Below are positions 7,856 through 16,604 of a stretch of 64,000 nt of DNA, piece by piece. Location: assembly GCA_046329055.1 (NCBI GenBank), contig JAXLVK010000001.1, forward strand, positions 56,170 to 120,169, read 5' to 3'. The notes beneath the pieces were generated by a model, which searched no databases, was not told the DNA's origin, and saw only the letters and a program-made list of their open reading frames with translations. How positions within the stretch are numbered: the first letter of the stretch is position 1; each line of letters opens with the position of its first letter. The position numbers and the translations under genes were made by a program. The stretch comes from JADKCL01 sp046329055. GTDB lineage: Bacteria; Bacteroidota; Bacteroidia; J057; JADKCL01.

Positions 7856-9391
7856 ATGGAAAAGGATTCGTCCGAGGAGATGCGGAAATGGGTTGCCGCC
7901 TTGTCTGTCTCAGAAAAGCGGTTCATCAAATTGCTGGGAAAAGCGAGGTCTGGTAACACCGAAAGCCAGCAGTTGGAGTACTTCGACTGGCTCAACCAAT
8001 CCGAACCCGAGTCCAAGATCCCCAAACAAGCCAAGTTCGGCGCCAACCTCCCCACGGTCTCCAACCGGCTCAAAGACCTGATCCTCGACGGGCTCCGCCT
8101 CCTGAACAAGGAGGCCAACATCGACGCCCTGCTGCGGACCACCCTCGACGAAATCGCGATCCTCCGGGAGAAGCGCCTCCTCGCCGCCGCCACCCGCCAA
8201 TTGCGCCGCGCCAAGAAGGCCGCCTTGCAACACAGCCGCTACGGATTCGCCCTGCAGTGCATCCAAATCGAGCAGGAATTCGCCGTCGCCAACGTCGCGC
8301 AGGACACCGAGCAGATCCTCGAACGCCTCCGCAAGGAAGAATTCGAACTCCTCCAGGCACAGGCGGAGCTATCCGAACTCCGCCACATGCACAGCCTGCT
8401 CCATGCGCGCGCCGCGCAACTTGTGGCGCCACGCACCTCCAAGGATCTCCAAAACATCGTCAACTTCGCCACTTCCGACCTCGTGCTGCGGGCTTGCCAT
8501 TCGCCAGCCTACTTGGAGCGGACATTTGCCAGGAACATCTTCGCCTACAAGGCCTGGATCTCCGGCGAAGCCAATGCAGCCTTGCCCCTGCTCGCGGAAT
8601 TGCTGGAAGACTGGAACGCCAATGCTGAATGGCAAGTGAACCAGAGCGGCCTCCTCTACTTCCTCTGCAATTTCTACCAGACCATCGTTTTCTGGAGCCC
8701 CATGTCCGCCGTCGAAGCCGAGCGCTACCTCCACAAGATGCCCGATTTCAAGGGCCTCGCTCCCGACATCGCCCGGGATTTCCAGCGGCTGCTCCTCCAC
8801 AACCAATTCACATTGAGCCTCAACACCGGCCAACTCGACCGCCTGCCCAGCATCATCCAGGACATCGACGCGTGGCTCAAACGCAATGAAGGCGAAATCC
8901 CAGAGGCCCGGATTCTCCCCTTCCTGCACAACCTCCTGGTCGCCGAATTCATCATGGGCGACCTCGCAGTGGCCAAGAAACGCGTCCGCGAGATACAAAA
9001 CCTGCCCAATCGCAAGGTGCGTGAGGATATCCGCGATTTCGCGCAGCTGCTGCAAGCCGTTCTCCTTTTCGAAATGAACGACGAAGGCCTGGACGACTAC
9101 CTGCTCCGGGCCGGGAAACGCCATTTCAAGAACTCCCCTCGCGACGTCGAGTTTGAACTCCTCGTATTGGGCTTCCTTGACCGCTGCCTCGCGCAACCTG
9201 GCAACACACAGGAGGCAGCCATGCAACTCGCCGCCCAGCTCGCGGCCTATACCGAAAACCGCCCCGAAGGCAGTCCACCTGTGGTGGGGCTGATGGAAAT
9301 GCGCCTCTGGGCCCGAGCCAAAAAGATGGGAAAATCGTTGCGTGATGTATTTTTGGAAGCGGTCAGGGAAAACTTGGCCGGATTGAGCTGA
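7856..9391 (+). CDS. Large alpha-helical (TPR-like) protein of unknown function, cassette A
   Basis: A 511-residue, soluble, leucine/alanine/arginine-rich protein with no signal peptide. It is probably a helical-repeat solenoid. The N-terminal block reads RKWVAALSVSEKRFIKLL and then LPTVSNRLKDLILDGLRL (about residues 65-82). As I recall, these resemble a widespread Bacteroidota family with a SLSKSEKRYFKL signature and no known function. The paralogue at 16605-18143 matches along the whole length: NIFAYKAWI/NVLGIKDWI, DFQRLLLHNQFTLSLNTG/DYQRMLFHNQLTPALNTG, LPFLHN--AEFIMG, and AGKRHF near residue 420. It is divergent from the small beta genes and followed 14 nt later by the peptidase gene. Confidence 0.8.
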   Translation: MEKDSSEEMRKWVAALSVSEKRFIKLLGKARSGNTESQQLEYFDWLNQSEPESKIPKQAKFGANLPTVSNRLKDLILDGLRLLNKEANIDALLRTTLDEIAILREKRLLAAATRQLRRAKKAALQHSRYGFALQCIQIEQEFAVANVAQDTEQILERLRKEEFELLQAQAELSELRHMHSLLHARAAQLVAPRTSKDLQNIVNFATSDLVLRACHSPAYLERTFARNIFAYKAWISGEANAALPLLAELLEDWNANAEWQVNQSGLLYFLCNFYQTIVFWSPMSAVEAERYLHKMPDFKGLAPDIARDFQRLLLHNQFTLSLNTGQLDRLPSIIQDIDAWLKRNEGEIPEARILPFLHNLLVAEFIMGDLAVAKKRVREIQNLPNRKVREDIRDFAQLLQAVLLFEMNDEGLDDYLLRAGKRHFKNSPRDVEFELLVLGFLDRCLAQPGNTQEAAMQLAAQLAAYTENRPEGSPPVVGLMEMRLWARAKKMGKSLRDVFLEAVRENLAGLS

Positions 9392-9405
9392 ATTACCCTC
9401 GCAGC

Positions 9406-11085
9406 ATGCACCGGAATCTCCTCCTTTGCGCGGCCTTCTTATTGGCCGGACTGAGTCTGTTGGCGCAAGCCCCGTCCAATCCTCCACTTCGCGGTTGGGT
9501 GGACATGCACGCGCATCCCATGGCGCACCTGGGCTTCAGCGGCAAGTTCTTGCATGGCGCTCCGGACGTCGATTGCCTCATTCCCACTGATGCCACCTGC
9601 AGGTCCCTGGTGCGGGCACGCTCGATCGACCACGCCCTCAGCGATTGCAATGCCACCCACGGCGGACATGACCTCTTCACCAACACCTGCGGCGACCACC
9701 TCAGGGTACAGTTCCTTGGGCAGTTGGAAAGTGCGAATGGAGCCCAGAACCGCCACGAAAAAGGCATCGGCGGCGCCCCCAACAACTTCGCTGCCTGGCC
9801 CGCCTGCAACGACATCTCGCACCAGACCATGTGGGTGGATTGGATCAGGCGTTGCCACCAACACGGGCAGCGGGGCATGGTGGCATTGGCAGTGAACAGC
9901 GAAACGGTTGCTGCCGCGCTTGCGGGGCCGGGAGACCTGCCGGGCGATGATCGCTCCTCCGTGCGCCTGCAAATCGAGGAAATGAAGCTCATGGTCGCGC
10001 GGCACCCCGATTTCATGGAGGTCGCCTACTCATCTGCTGACCTGCGTCGCATCGTCGGAGCTGGCAAAATGGCCATCGTCCTAGGCGTGGAAGTGGACAA
10101 CATCGGCAACCTCAATCGCGTCAATGGCAAGGGCAACCTCCCCACGAAGCTGCAAGTCGATGCCGCATTGCAGGAAATCTGGGACATGGGAGTGCGGTAT
10201 GCATTTCCGGTCCATGTGATCGACAACGTTTTTGGTGGCACTGCACTCATCGAGAGCTTCTTCAATGTCTCCAATTACCGCGAATCCGGGCATTGCTGGA
10301 CCACAGAGGCGGCTGCTCCCGGGGACAGCATCGACTTCCGCTTCTCCCCTCCCCTGAGCCAGTTCATGCTGGACATGCTCAAGATCAAAATTGGGACGAA
10401 CCTGAGCCTGTGCCCTGAATCCATGAATACGAGCGGCGGCCAAGTCAATGCGCTGGGCTTGACGGAACTGGGGAGGTATGCAATTGGGAAAATGATGGGC
10501 ATGGGCATGATGATCGACGTGGACCACATGTCTCAGAAGGCGGTGAACGAGAGCCTGCGTCTTGCCGAGTCCACCAGCAATTACCCCCTCAATTCTGGGC
10601 ACAATGGCATGCGGCAATTCGCTGGAGATGGGCACCGAAATGAAAACAGCAGAACACAGGACCAATTGCGTCGCATCGTGAACCTCGGCGGCATGATCGG
10701 AATGGGCATGGCCCCGAACGCAGCGGAATTCGCAAGACAATCCAAGGTGCAGTTTGCCCTGGCCAATTTCAATCAATGCGCGATCGGGACGGACATGAAT
10801 GGCATGGTAACGCAGCCCCGACCGAGGACGGAACAGGTGGACGGAAAGCCCGTTTCCCTTGGCAAGGTGGTTTACGACGCGTCATTTCCTCCCTGCAAAA
10901 CCAAGGACCGCACCTGGGACTACAACCGCGAAGGCGTGGCGCACTATGGCCTGATCCCAGACTATCTGTGTGACATCGCAGCAATTGGAGGGCAGCGGGA
11001 GGTCGAGGCATTGTACCATGGTGCTGAGGGCTTTGCGAGGATGTGGGAGCGCTGCGAACAGGTGGCGGCCGCCAAGGGCAAGTAG
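9406..11085 (+). CDS. Secreted membrane-dipeptidase-like (peptidase M19 / amidohydrolase) protein
   Basis: A 559-residue protein with an N-terminal signal peptide (LLLCAAFLLAGLSLLAQA). GWVDMHAHP supplies the HxH metal site of the amidohydrolase fold. Further blocks match renal-dipeptidase-like enzymes: GVEVDNIGNL, a GVRYAFPVHVIDNVFGG block, MMIDVDHMSQKAVNESL, NSGHNGMR, RIVNLGGMIGMG and IGTDMNG. The expected role is metal-dependent hydrolysis of dipeptides or a related amide outside the cytoplasm. It is longer than typical M19 enzymes (about 400), with an insertion after the HxH motif, so the substrate is uncertain. It may be co-transcribed with the preceding helical gene. Confidence 0.8.
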   Translation: MHRNLLLCAAFLLAGLSLLAQAPSNPPLRGWVDMHAHPMAHLGFSGKFLHGAPDVDCLIPTDATCRSLVRARSIDHALSDCNATHGGHDLFTNTCGDHLRVQFLGQLESANGAQNRHEKGIGGAPNNFAAWPACNDISHQTMWVDWIRRCHQHGQRGMVALAVNSETVAAALAGPGDLPGDDRSSVRLQIEEMKLMVARHPDFMEVAYSSADLRRIVGAGKMAIVLGVEVDNIGNLNRVNGKGNLPTKLQVDAALQEIWDMGVRYAFPVHVIDNVFGGTALIESFFNVSNYRESGHCWTTEAAAPGDSIDFRFSPPLSQFMLDMLKIKIGTNLSLCPESMNTSGGQVNALGLTELGRYAIGKMMGMGMMIDVDHMSQKAVNESLRLAESTSNYPLNSGHNGMRQFAGDGHRNENSRTQDQLRRIVNLGGMIGMGMAPNAAEFARQSKVQFALANFNQCAIGTDMNGMVTQPRPRTEQVDGKPVSLGKVVYDASFPPCKTKDRTWDYNREGVAHYGLIPDYLCDIAAIGGQREVEALYHGAEGFARMWERCEQVAAAKGK

Positions 11086-11170
11086 GCGGACCTATTTCTT
11101 TTTGGGGGCTTGTGATTGGGCTGTGTTCCCTCTTTGAATTATACCGTTACATACCCAAACCCAAGATCAC

Positions 11171-13267
11171 ATGCGTTCATCTTGCTTGCTTTCGATCTTC
11201 ACCCTCATTCTGTTTACCTCCGCATTCGGGCAGCCCGGCAAAAACCTCACCCCCACGCAGACCAAATCCTTGACCGTTTTTCAGTTGAGGACATTTGACA
11301 AAAAGCCCATCCCCAAGGCCCGGATCGCAGTCGAGGCCACTACTGGCAATCTCCGATATGAAGGGAAAACGGACGCGGATGGCAATTGGCAATGCCTGCT
11401 GCCGATCAAGGCCGCCTATTGGGTGAATGTCGGAGACTCGCAACACGTGGGGCAGGTCACGATTCCCGACAAGCCCTTCACCATCACCAAGCATACCACC
11501 TACTTCAATGGATGGATCGATGGCAAGCAATACGGCACCCTTCGTCCGAGCTTTGACATGATGCCTCCCGCCGATGGGCAGGCTGTCATCGACTTCGAAT
11601 TTGATGGCTTGCAAGGGCAACCGCTCGCTGGCGAGGAAGTCAAAATGGTGGCCGACGGCACCAAGAAAGAGTACGTCTCCAAGACCAATGAAGACGGAAA
11701 AACGCAGCTCCGCGTGCCGATTGGCGAAAACTACACCGTGGTCATGCCTTACAATTCCAACTTCGACCACCTCAATTTTCCAGCCCATGGCGGCTCTTAC
11801 AACGCCATGGTGCATTATGTCTATGCGGGCAGGGTGGCCATCGAGCAGATGCGGGCAGACCGCCTGGCGAGCCAAGCCGCCTACGATGCCTACAAAAATC
11901 TTAGTAGGGAGGAGCAGCGGAAAATCCGGGACGAGCTAGGCCACAAGAAGGTTTTCCGCTCCATCCCCGTCGAAAATGCCAAGGCCCCATTTGCAGTTGA
12001 AAGGACCGATTACGGCTTTGATTTGGTGACTGATGGGAGCTCGCCGATCGTCACACCCTGCTACGTCGATGGGATGATTGTGGCCGGAGCGGGCTGGGAC
12101 GACAACACCCTGGGAGCTGTGGACGCGGAAACCGGGGAACCCAAGTGGGCGGTGGAATTGGAGGAGTCGGGCATCAGCAATGTCGAGGGTGGAGACGGTG
12201 TTGTCGTCTGCGCCACGGAGAGCTGCACCATTTACGCCATTGCTGCGAACACTGGTAAGCTGCTCTGGAGCAAGTGGTTGGCGGATTATGTGCTTTCAGC
12301 GCCCTGTATCGCTGACGGCAGGGTTTACATCGGCTATGAGGACACTGATGGCAGCGAGGTCACCGGAGTCGCGGACAAGCCGTATGCGATGGCCTGCTTT
12401 GACCTGCATTCTGGTGAAATCATTTGGCAGCAGTGGATCCGTGGCGAGGTCATGAGCAGCGCGGTTGCGGCAGGCAACCATCTGGTTTTCAATACCTACT
12501 CAGGGCACAGCTATGTCCTGGACCGGAAAAGTGGTGGCATTGTCGCTGAGAAGCAACTCTTCGGGACGAGCGCTCCGATCTTGGCTGAGGGTATGGTCTG
12601 CATGGCACAGCGTGACGGCAGCAGCAACGTGGCAAGGGAGCGAATCGCGGCTTATGACCCGGCAACCCTCGAATTGAAGAAGTCCACGCCTTGGCAAACG
12701 GCCCTGTACCTGGACGTAGAGGCGCAACGCAAGACCAAATTCGCCTCCACCTCCGATCAAATCAGCCTGAACACGGGCGGCAGCGGGGAACCTATCGCGA
12801 CATCCGGCAAGGTCGGGCCGCTGGAATTGGTGGGGTCCACTTCCATTTTCTCGACACAGTGCTTCGAAGGTTCGCGCCCCCTCCTCCTCAATGGCAAGCT
12901 CTACGTCAGCCAAGGCCATGTCCTCCGTTGCCTCGACGCCAAGACCCTCACCCAGGCCTGGGAATGGAACTACCCGACGACCTTGAATGACGACGGCGGC
13001 GCCCAAATCGCTCCTCCCATTGCGGTTGGTGGCAAGGTCGCGGTCGCTTGCATGGACGGAGCGCTGCGGGTCTTCGATCCGGCCACGGGACGCATCGTCA
13101 TGAATTACGTCACGGGCCGGAAGCACCGTCAGCAGCCCATCGCCATGAAGGGCAACTTCTACGCACCGTGCGCAGATGGTCGCCTCGCCGTCATCCAAAC
13201 CAAGGACAAGTCCATAGACGGATGGCCCTGCTGGGGCGGCAATCTCGCCCGCAGCAACAGCCGCTGA
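11171..13267 (+). CDS. Secreted PQQ-like beta-propeller protein with N-terminal Ig-like domains
   Basis: A 698-residue exported protein (signal peptide MRSSCLLSIFTLILFTSAFG). Residues about 35-210 contain two carboxypeptidase-regulatory/Ig-like modules (GKTDADGNWQCLLPI and KTNEDGKTQLRVPIG). A linker follows with YDAYKNLSREEQRKIRDEL. From about residue 270 to the end lie PQQ-type propeller blades: ETGEPKWAVELE, NTGKLLWSKWLADYVLSAP, HSGEIIWQQWIRGEVMSS and DAKTLTQAWEWNYP. Such propellers act as scaffolds or in binding, and no enzymatic residues are apparent. It converges with the T9SS gene at 13301. Confidence 0.75.
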   Translation: MRSSCLLSIFTLILFTSAFGQPGKNLTPTQTKSLTVFQLRTFDKKPIPKARIAVEATTGNLRYEGKTDADGNWQCLLPIKAAYWVNVGDSQHVGQVTIPDKPFTITKHTTYFNGWIDGKQYGTLRPSFDMMPPADGQAVIDFEFDGLQGQPLAGEEVKMVADGTKKEYVSKTNEDGKTQLRVPIGENYTVVMPYNSNFDHLNFPAHGGSYNAMVHYVYAGRVAIEQMRADRLASQAAYDAYKNLSREEQRKIRDELGHKKVFRSIPVENAKAPFAVERTDYGFDLVTDGSSPIVTPCYVDGMIVAGAGWDDNTLGAVDAETGEPKWAVELEESGISNVEGGDGVVVCATESCTIYAIAANTGKLLWSKWLADYVLSAPCIADGRVYIGYEDTDGSEVTGVADKPYAMACFDLHSGEIIWQQWIRGEVMSSAVAAGNHLVFNTYSGHSYVLDRKSGGIVAEKQLFGTSAPILAEGMVCMAQRDGSSNVARERIAAYDPATLELKKSTPWQTALYLDVEAQRKTKFASTSDQISLNTGGSGEPIATSGKVGPLELVGSTSIFSTQCFEGSRPLLLNGKLYVSQGHVLRCLDAKTLTQAWEWNYPTTLNDDGGAQIAPPIAVGGKVAVACMDGALRVFDPATGRIVMNYVTGRKHRQQPIAMKGNFYAPCADGRLAVIQTKDKSIDGWPCWGGNLARSNSR

Positions 13268-13300
13268 CCTCGGAACCGAGGATGGCCTGACCGAGCTATC

Positions 13301-14504
13301 TCAATATTTGACCACCCGGGTGGTAACTGCCTGCCCTGCAGAACGGACTTGCACCACGTAGGTTCCTGATGGCAACTCACTCATGTCCAGGAACAAAGCG
13401 GTTTCCGTGGCCTTCATTGGAGACTGAACCAGTCTGCCGCTGAGGTCCATGATGGAGACCGTTGCTTCGCTGACGTTTTGGGTGAGGATGGTCACCTTGC
13501 CCGTAGTGGGGTTGGGATAGGCAACGACAGTCAATGCTTGGAAGTTGCTGGCCTTTCCCAGGCTGTCGGGCCCGGCTGAGCGAGCGACGGCGGCGTCAAT
13601 GAAATGTCCCTTCCGACCAAGGCTGTCACCTCCGGTGCCATTGTTACCACGAGCGACAGCGGCGTCAATGAAATGTCCCTTCCGACCAAGGCTGTCACCT
13701 CCGGTGCCATTGTTACCACGAGCGACAACGGCGTCAATGAAAGTGCCCCTTCCGACCAAGGCTGTCACCTCCGGTGCCATTGTTACCACGAGCGACAGCG
13801 GCGTCAATAAAGTGCCCCTTCCGACCGACGCTGTCACCTCCGGTGCCATTGTTACCACGAGCGACGGCGGCGTCAATAAAGTGCCCTTACGACGACCGAG
13901 GCTGTCACCTCCGGTGCCATTGTTACGGAGCGCTGAGGATGCGTCAATGAAGTGCCCGCTTCGACAGGCTGTCACCTCCGGTGCCATTGTTACCACGAGC
14001 GACAACGGCGTCGATGAAGTGCCCACGACGACCGAGGCTGTCCGGGCCAGCAGAACGCTCGGTGGATGCGCCGATGAAGTTGCCGCGACGACCGATGCTA
14101 TCCGGTCCAGCGGAGCGCTCAGTGGATGCGCCGATGAAATGTCCGCGACGACCGAGGCTGTCCGGTCCAGCGGAGCGCTCAGTGGATGCGCCGATGAAGT
14201 TCCCGCGACGACCGAGGCTGTCCGGGCCAGCGGAGCGCTCAGTGGAGGCGTCGATGAAGTGTCCACGACGACCCAAGCTGTCCCCGCCACCAGTGCTGCG
14301 TTGAGTCTCGGTGCTGGGCTTGGAGCCGCCACCTTTTCCTGTAGCAGAGGCCACCTGCCCAAATGCTACCAGGCTGACAGCCAATGGCATTGCCTTCAAA
14401 AATCCCGACCAGCGCAGCCATGAACTGCCCACTGGCTTCAAAAATTCCAATTGTAGTTCTTTTTCATAACACAGGTTGTTGATCTGACGAAACTGCGATT
14501 CCAT
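13301..14504 (-). pseudogene. T9SS-sorted tandem-repeat protein, frame broken inside the repeats
   Basis: The N-terminal part (start ATG 14504, MESQFRQINN) has a hydrophobic export-like segment MPLAVSLVAFGQVASA and then 20-residue repeats of the form ERSAGPDSLGRRGHFIG. The C-terminal part, in another frame, ends with a T9SS sorting domain (VVAYPNPTTGKVTI ... GTYVVQVRSAGQAVTTRVVKY). Between them lie 23-residue repeats (ARGNNGTGGDSLGRKGHFIDA). Unit lengths of 67, 71 and 70 nt instead of 69 shift the frame, and the first shift leads to a stop at 13944. Without the shifts the protein would be about 400 residues and probably cell-surface. The breaks could be real, a phase-variation state, or assembly error in a repeat. 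Confidence 0.75.
13598..14282 (-). repeat. Coding tandem repeat array: 69-nt then 60-nt units
   Basis: On the plus strand, units begin with AATGAA or AATAAA at 13598, 13667, 13736, 13806, 13875 and 13946, giving lengths 69, 69, 70, 69, 71 and 67. They then begin with GATGAA at 14013, 14073, 14133, 14193 and 14253, with exact 60-nt spacing. The 69-nt units share GCTGTCACCTCCGGTGCCAT, and the 60-nt units share GAGCGCTCAGTGGATGCGCC. On the minus strand they encode the 23- and 20-residue protein repeats of the T9SS-type gene. Confidence 0.9.
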
Positions 14505-14711
14505 TGGGATAACACTTGGCAGATGAGGACCATCGGGCAAGCGCGCCGTCCAAATGGAGATTCGCAGCTTAATCTTAACACTCTGTCTGCGCAATTGCAA
14601 AATCTTACCCGCATCTGCCACCGCTTTTCGGTGGATTCGCATGCCGATGAACGATCAGGCAAGCATTTGGGGAGATTTACGGACAACGTGCAGTCAGATA
14701 CAACCGTGTCG
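14505..14711. other. Non-coding interval
   Basis: This 207-bp interval lies between the AidA-like gene and the T9SS repeat gene, both on the minus strand. I see no gene, terminator or clear promoter in it. Confidence 0.4.
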
Positions 14712-15251
14712 TCAAAGTACGTTGACAGGGATTTTGAGGCTGAAATATCCCCAGGGCTCCTGTCGCTCGCCGCGCCCATCCAACTGGTACACTGCCAATC
14801 CCACCAGGACATTGGTGACACCTTTCCGCAGGAAAAATCCCTTCATCGCGGAAAATGTCTGCTCAACGTTCAAAGGCGGCAGGCCATCCATCTGCGTCGG
14901 ATCGGGCTCCACGGCCTCTGGCAATGTTGTCAGCTGAATCTGCCCCAGCCCGGGCTTGGTGAGATTTCCGGGGAGCACTGCATAGATCAGGGCCGCGTCC
15001 GAGGAATTTTGAGTGATGGTCAGACTCCGGAAAAAGAGGATGCTTCCAATCCGGCAGTTCATCTCGAAATCGCCATCCAATGCCAGGAAGCTCCCCGCAG
15101 CTTTCGGAGACGCATTCTGGATCATGAAGGCAACCCCGTCCGGCAAGGCAGTGGGAGCCGTCTGCTTCTGACTGGGGTTCGGAACGCGCTGCATCAGTGC
15201 ATCTGTATCAATGACCAGCAGGCATTGCTGGGTTTTCAAATGTGATTCCAT
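14712..15251 (-). CDS. AidA/PixA-family inclusion body protein (divergent)
   Basis: A 179-residue protein with QQCLLVIDTDALMQ at the N-terminus, aligned with the VLIVIDTDYVKAHYP start of its neighbour. It also shares SLTITQNSSDAALIYAV, AVEPDPTQMDGLPPLNVEQTF and a C-terminal VGLAVYQLDGRGERQEPWGY. These are hallmarks of the AidA/PixA family, named after the crystalline inclusion protein of Xenorhabdus and a quorum-sensing-regulated protein of Ralstonia and Burkholderia. It is more divergent than the next gene. No signal peptide is visible. It lies 87 nt downstream of the second AidA gene, so it is likely co-transcribed. Molecular function is unknown. Confidence 0.8.
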   Translation of the reverse strand: MESHLKTQQCLLVIDTDALMQRVPNPSQKQTAPTALPDGVAFMIQNASPKAAGSFLALDGDFEMNCRIGSILFFRSLTITQNSSDAALIYAVLPGNLTKPGLGQIQLTTLPEAVEPDPTQMDGLPPLNVEQTFSAMKGFFLRKGVTNVLVGLAVYQLDGRGERQEPWGYFSLKIPVNVL

Positions 15252-15338
15252 GTTTTTCTAGCGTTCAGTTGGTGAAAGAAGCAGCCGCAGGGGCGACGAG
15301 CACCCCTGCGAACCGCAAAAAATTGACTATGGGTCTTC

Positions 15339-15872
15339 TTACTGGACCTGGATTTGCGGGTCCCAGTAGTAGTAACCGAAGAGGGTTTGCTTCTCGCCGG
15401 TGCCGTCCAAGGTGTACAGCGCGAAGTACACGTAGAAGTTTTCCTTGCCGGCACGGGCGACCTTGGAGTCCAGGCTGGTGAAGCTCTGGGTCACATTCTT
15501 GGCGGGAAGGCCGTCGAGCTGGGCGGGGTCCGGTTGCACAGCGCCTGTCAGGGTCACCATGTCCGTCACGAAGGTGTTGAAGACCTGATCGCCGCTCCAG
15601 TACTTGATCCCATAGACGATTACCGCATCATCGGAGTTTTGGTAGATCGAAGTGCCACGGAAGGAGACATTGTCGCCCACGTTTGCCTTGAACACGAGGT
15701 CGGCGGTGCCTTGACCGGAGACCACACCCCGAGGATCGGCGCAGATCATGAACTGACTGCTGTGATTGATCCCTGTCGGCTTGGTTTTGTCCTTGCTGCC
15801 GTTGGGGTAGTGTGCCTTGACATAGTCGGTGTCAATGACAATGAGGACATTGATGGTTTCTGAAGAAGCCAT
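15339..15872 (-). CDS. AidA/PixA-family inclusion body protein
   Basis: A 177-residue cytosolic-looking protein matching the AidA/PixA family from end to end: INVLIVIDTDYVKAHYPNGS, GINHSSQFMIC, GQGTADLVFKANVGDNVSFRG, SIYQNSDDAVIVYGIKYWSGD, AVQPDPAQLDGLP, ENFYVYFALYTLDGTGEKQ and LFGYYYWDPQIQV. Characterised relatives form intracellular inclusion bodies or are quorum-regulated, but no biochemical activity is assigned to the family. It is the middle gene of a three-gene minus-strand set that faces the 512-residue helical gene. Its start context ATTACT-ATG is like that of the small beta genes. Confidence 0.9.
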   Translation of the reverse strand: MASSETINVLIVIDTDYVKAHYPNGSKDKTKPTGINHSSQFMICADPRGVVSGQGTADLVFKANVGDNVSFRGTSIYQNSDDAVIVYGIKYWSGDQVFNTFVTDMVTLTGAVQPDPAQLDGLPAKNVTQSFTSLDSKVARAGKENFYVYFALYTLDGTGEKQTLFGYYYWDPQIQVQ

Positions 15873-16026
15873 AGTAATTGGTGTTGGTAATAATGCTTTT
15901 TGCCTACTCGTTGGCTTTTCGGCTTCCGCCCCCAGGTTGGTGCCTACCCGGAACAGGCTTCACAGCTGCGCCTCTGCGAACCAGGCCCGTTTTTAGCGTG
16001 GGGCAGGACTCCACGTGAGTATTCGA

Positions 16027-16437
16027 TCAAGCGCTTACGCCTTCTCGCACCAAATCCTCCTCTACCAACTCCACCGTGCCGATGATGACGAGCGTGCCGC
16101 CGTCCGTTTCCAGATTGAAGTGGTAGCCTTCCAATTGAGCTGCAATCACCTCCACCTGCTCCCAGGCCCAGTGCCTGTTCACTTGCTGGAATATGTGCCT
16201 CACCTCACCGGAAGTGGATTCCCAAATCAAAATGGGGTCCGAGAGATCGTTGCCATCGGCGTCCTTGATGTTCAGGTTCATGGCCATGAGCCTGTCCAAG
16301 ATGATGGGAAACATCCGGGAGGTCTCTTCGGGCTGCAAATGAAGCTCGGTGCAGGACTGAACGGTCACCGTCAGCGGCATCCCTGTGTTGTTCTTGAATC
16401 GTCCGAGGATCAGGGGATCTTGAACTGGTCTTTCCAT
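16027..16437 (-). CDS. Small beta-rich protein of unknown function, first gene of cassette B
   Basis: A 136-residue protein, MERPVQDPLILGRFKNN..., with no signal peptide. Its tail TDGGTLVIIGTVELVEEDLV is the same kind of ending as DGGIVIVGTVDIG (6104-6463) and DGGIQIVGTVDIG (7148-7525), so the three are probably homologous, this one being the most diverged. Like 7148-7525, it is the gene closest to, and divergent from, a ~512-residue helical protein gene (167-bp spacer). It is followed by the two AidA/PixA genes. The function is unknown. Confidence 0.7.
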   Translation of the reverse strand: MERPVQDPLILGRFKNNTGMPLTVTVQSCTELHLQPEETSRMFPIILDRLMAMNLNIKDADGNDLSDPILIWESTSGEVRHIFQQVNRHWAWEQVEVIAAQLEGYHFNLETDGGTLVIIGTVELVEEDLVREGVSA

Positions 16438-16604
16438 AGTCGTTCTTGAATAATTGGGTGAATGAAGAAGTATGAGACAAAGGTGCCCATCCCTCCCTTC
16501 ACGGCAAAACCAAGCTATTTCATAAATGATACATCATCCTGATTCCGAAATCCTTATTTTGATTGCATAATCAAGATTTGAATTGGATTCCATAATACAT
16601 TCCA
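16438..16604. promoter_or_regulatory. Divergent intergenic region of cassette B
   Basis: A 167-bp AT-richer spacer between the small beta gene and the 512-residue gene. The minus strand includes ATCATTTATGAAATAGCTTGG followed by TTTT, which loosely resembles the ATTGTGTATTTCGAA...CTTGG arrangement repeated in cassette A. It presumably holds both promoters, although no canonical box could be assigned. Confidence 0.4.

Noticed and set aside
13598..14282. CRISPR-like array
   Set aside because: Units are directly contiguous with no unique spacers, contain coding sequence, and have no cas genes nearby.
13545..14423. Plus-strand frame of about 290 codons across the repeat array
   Set aside because: It is antisense to the repeat region. 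The T9SS tail and export segment are on the minus strand, and the repeats make open frames on both strands.
14523..15245. Plus-strand 240-codon frame opposite the AidA-like gene
   Set aside because: The minus-strand product matches AidA/PixA motifs; the plus frame is a shadow.
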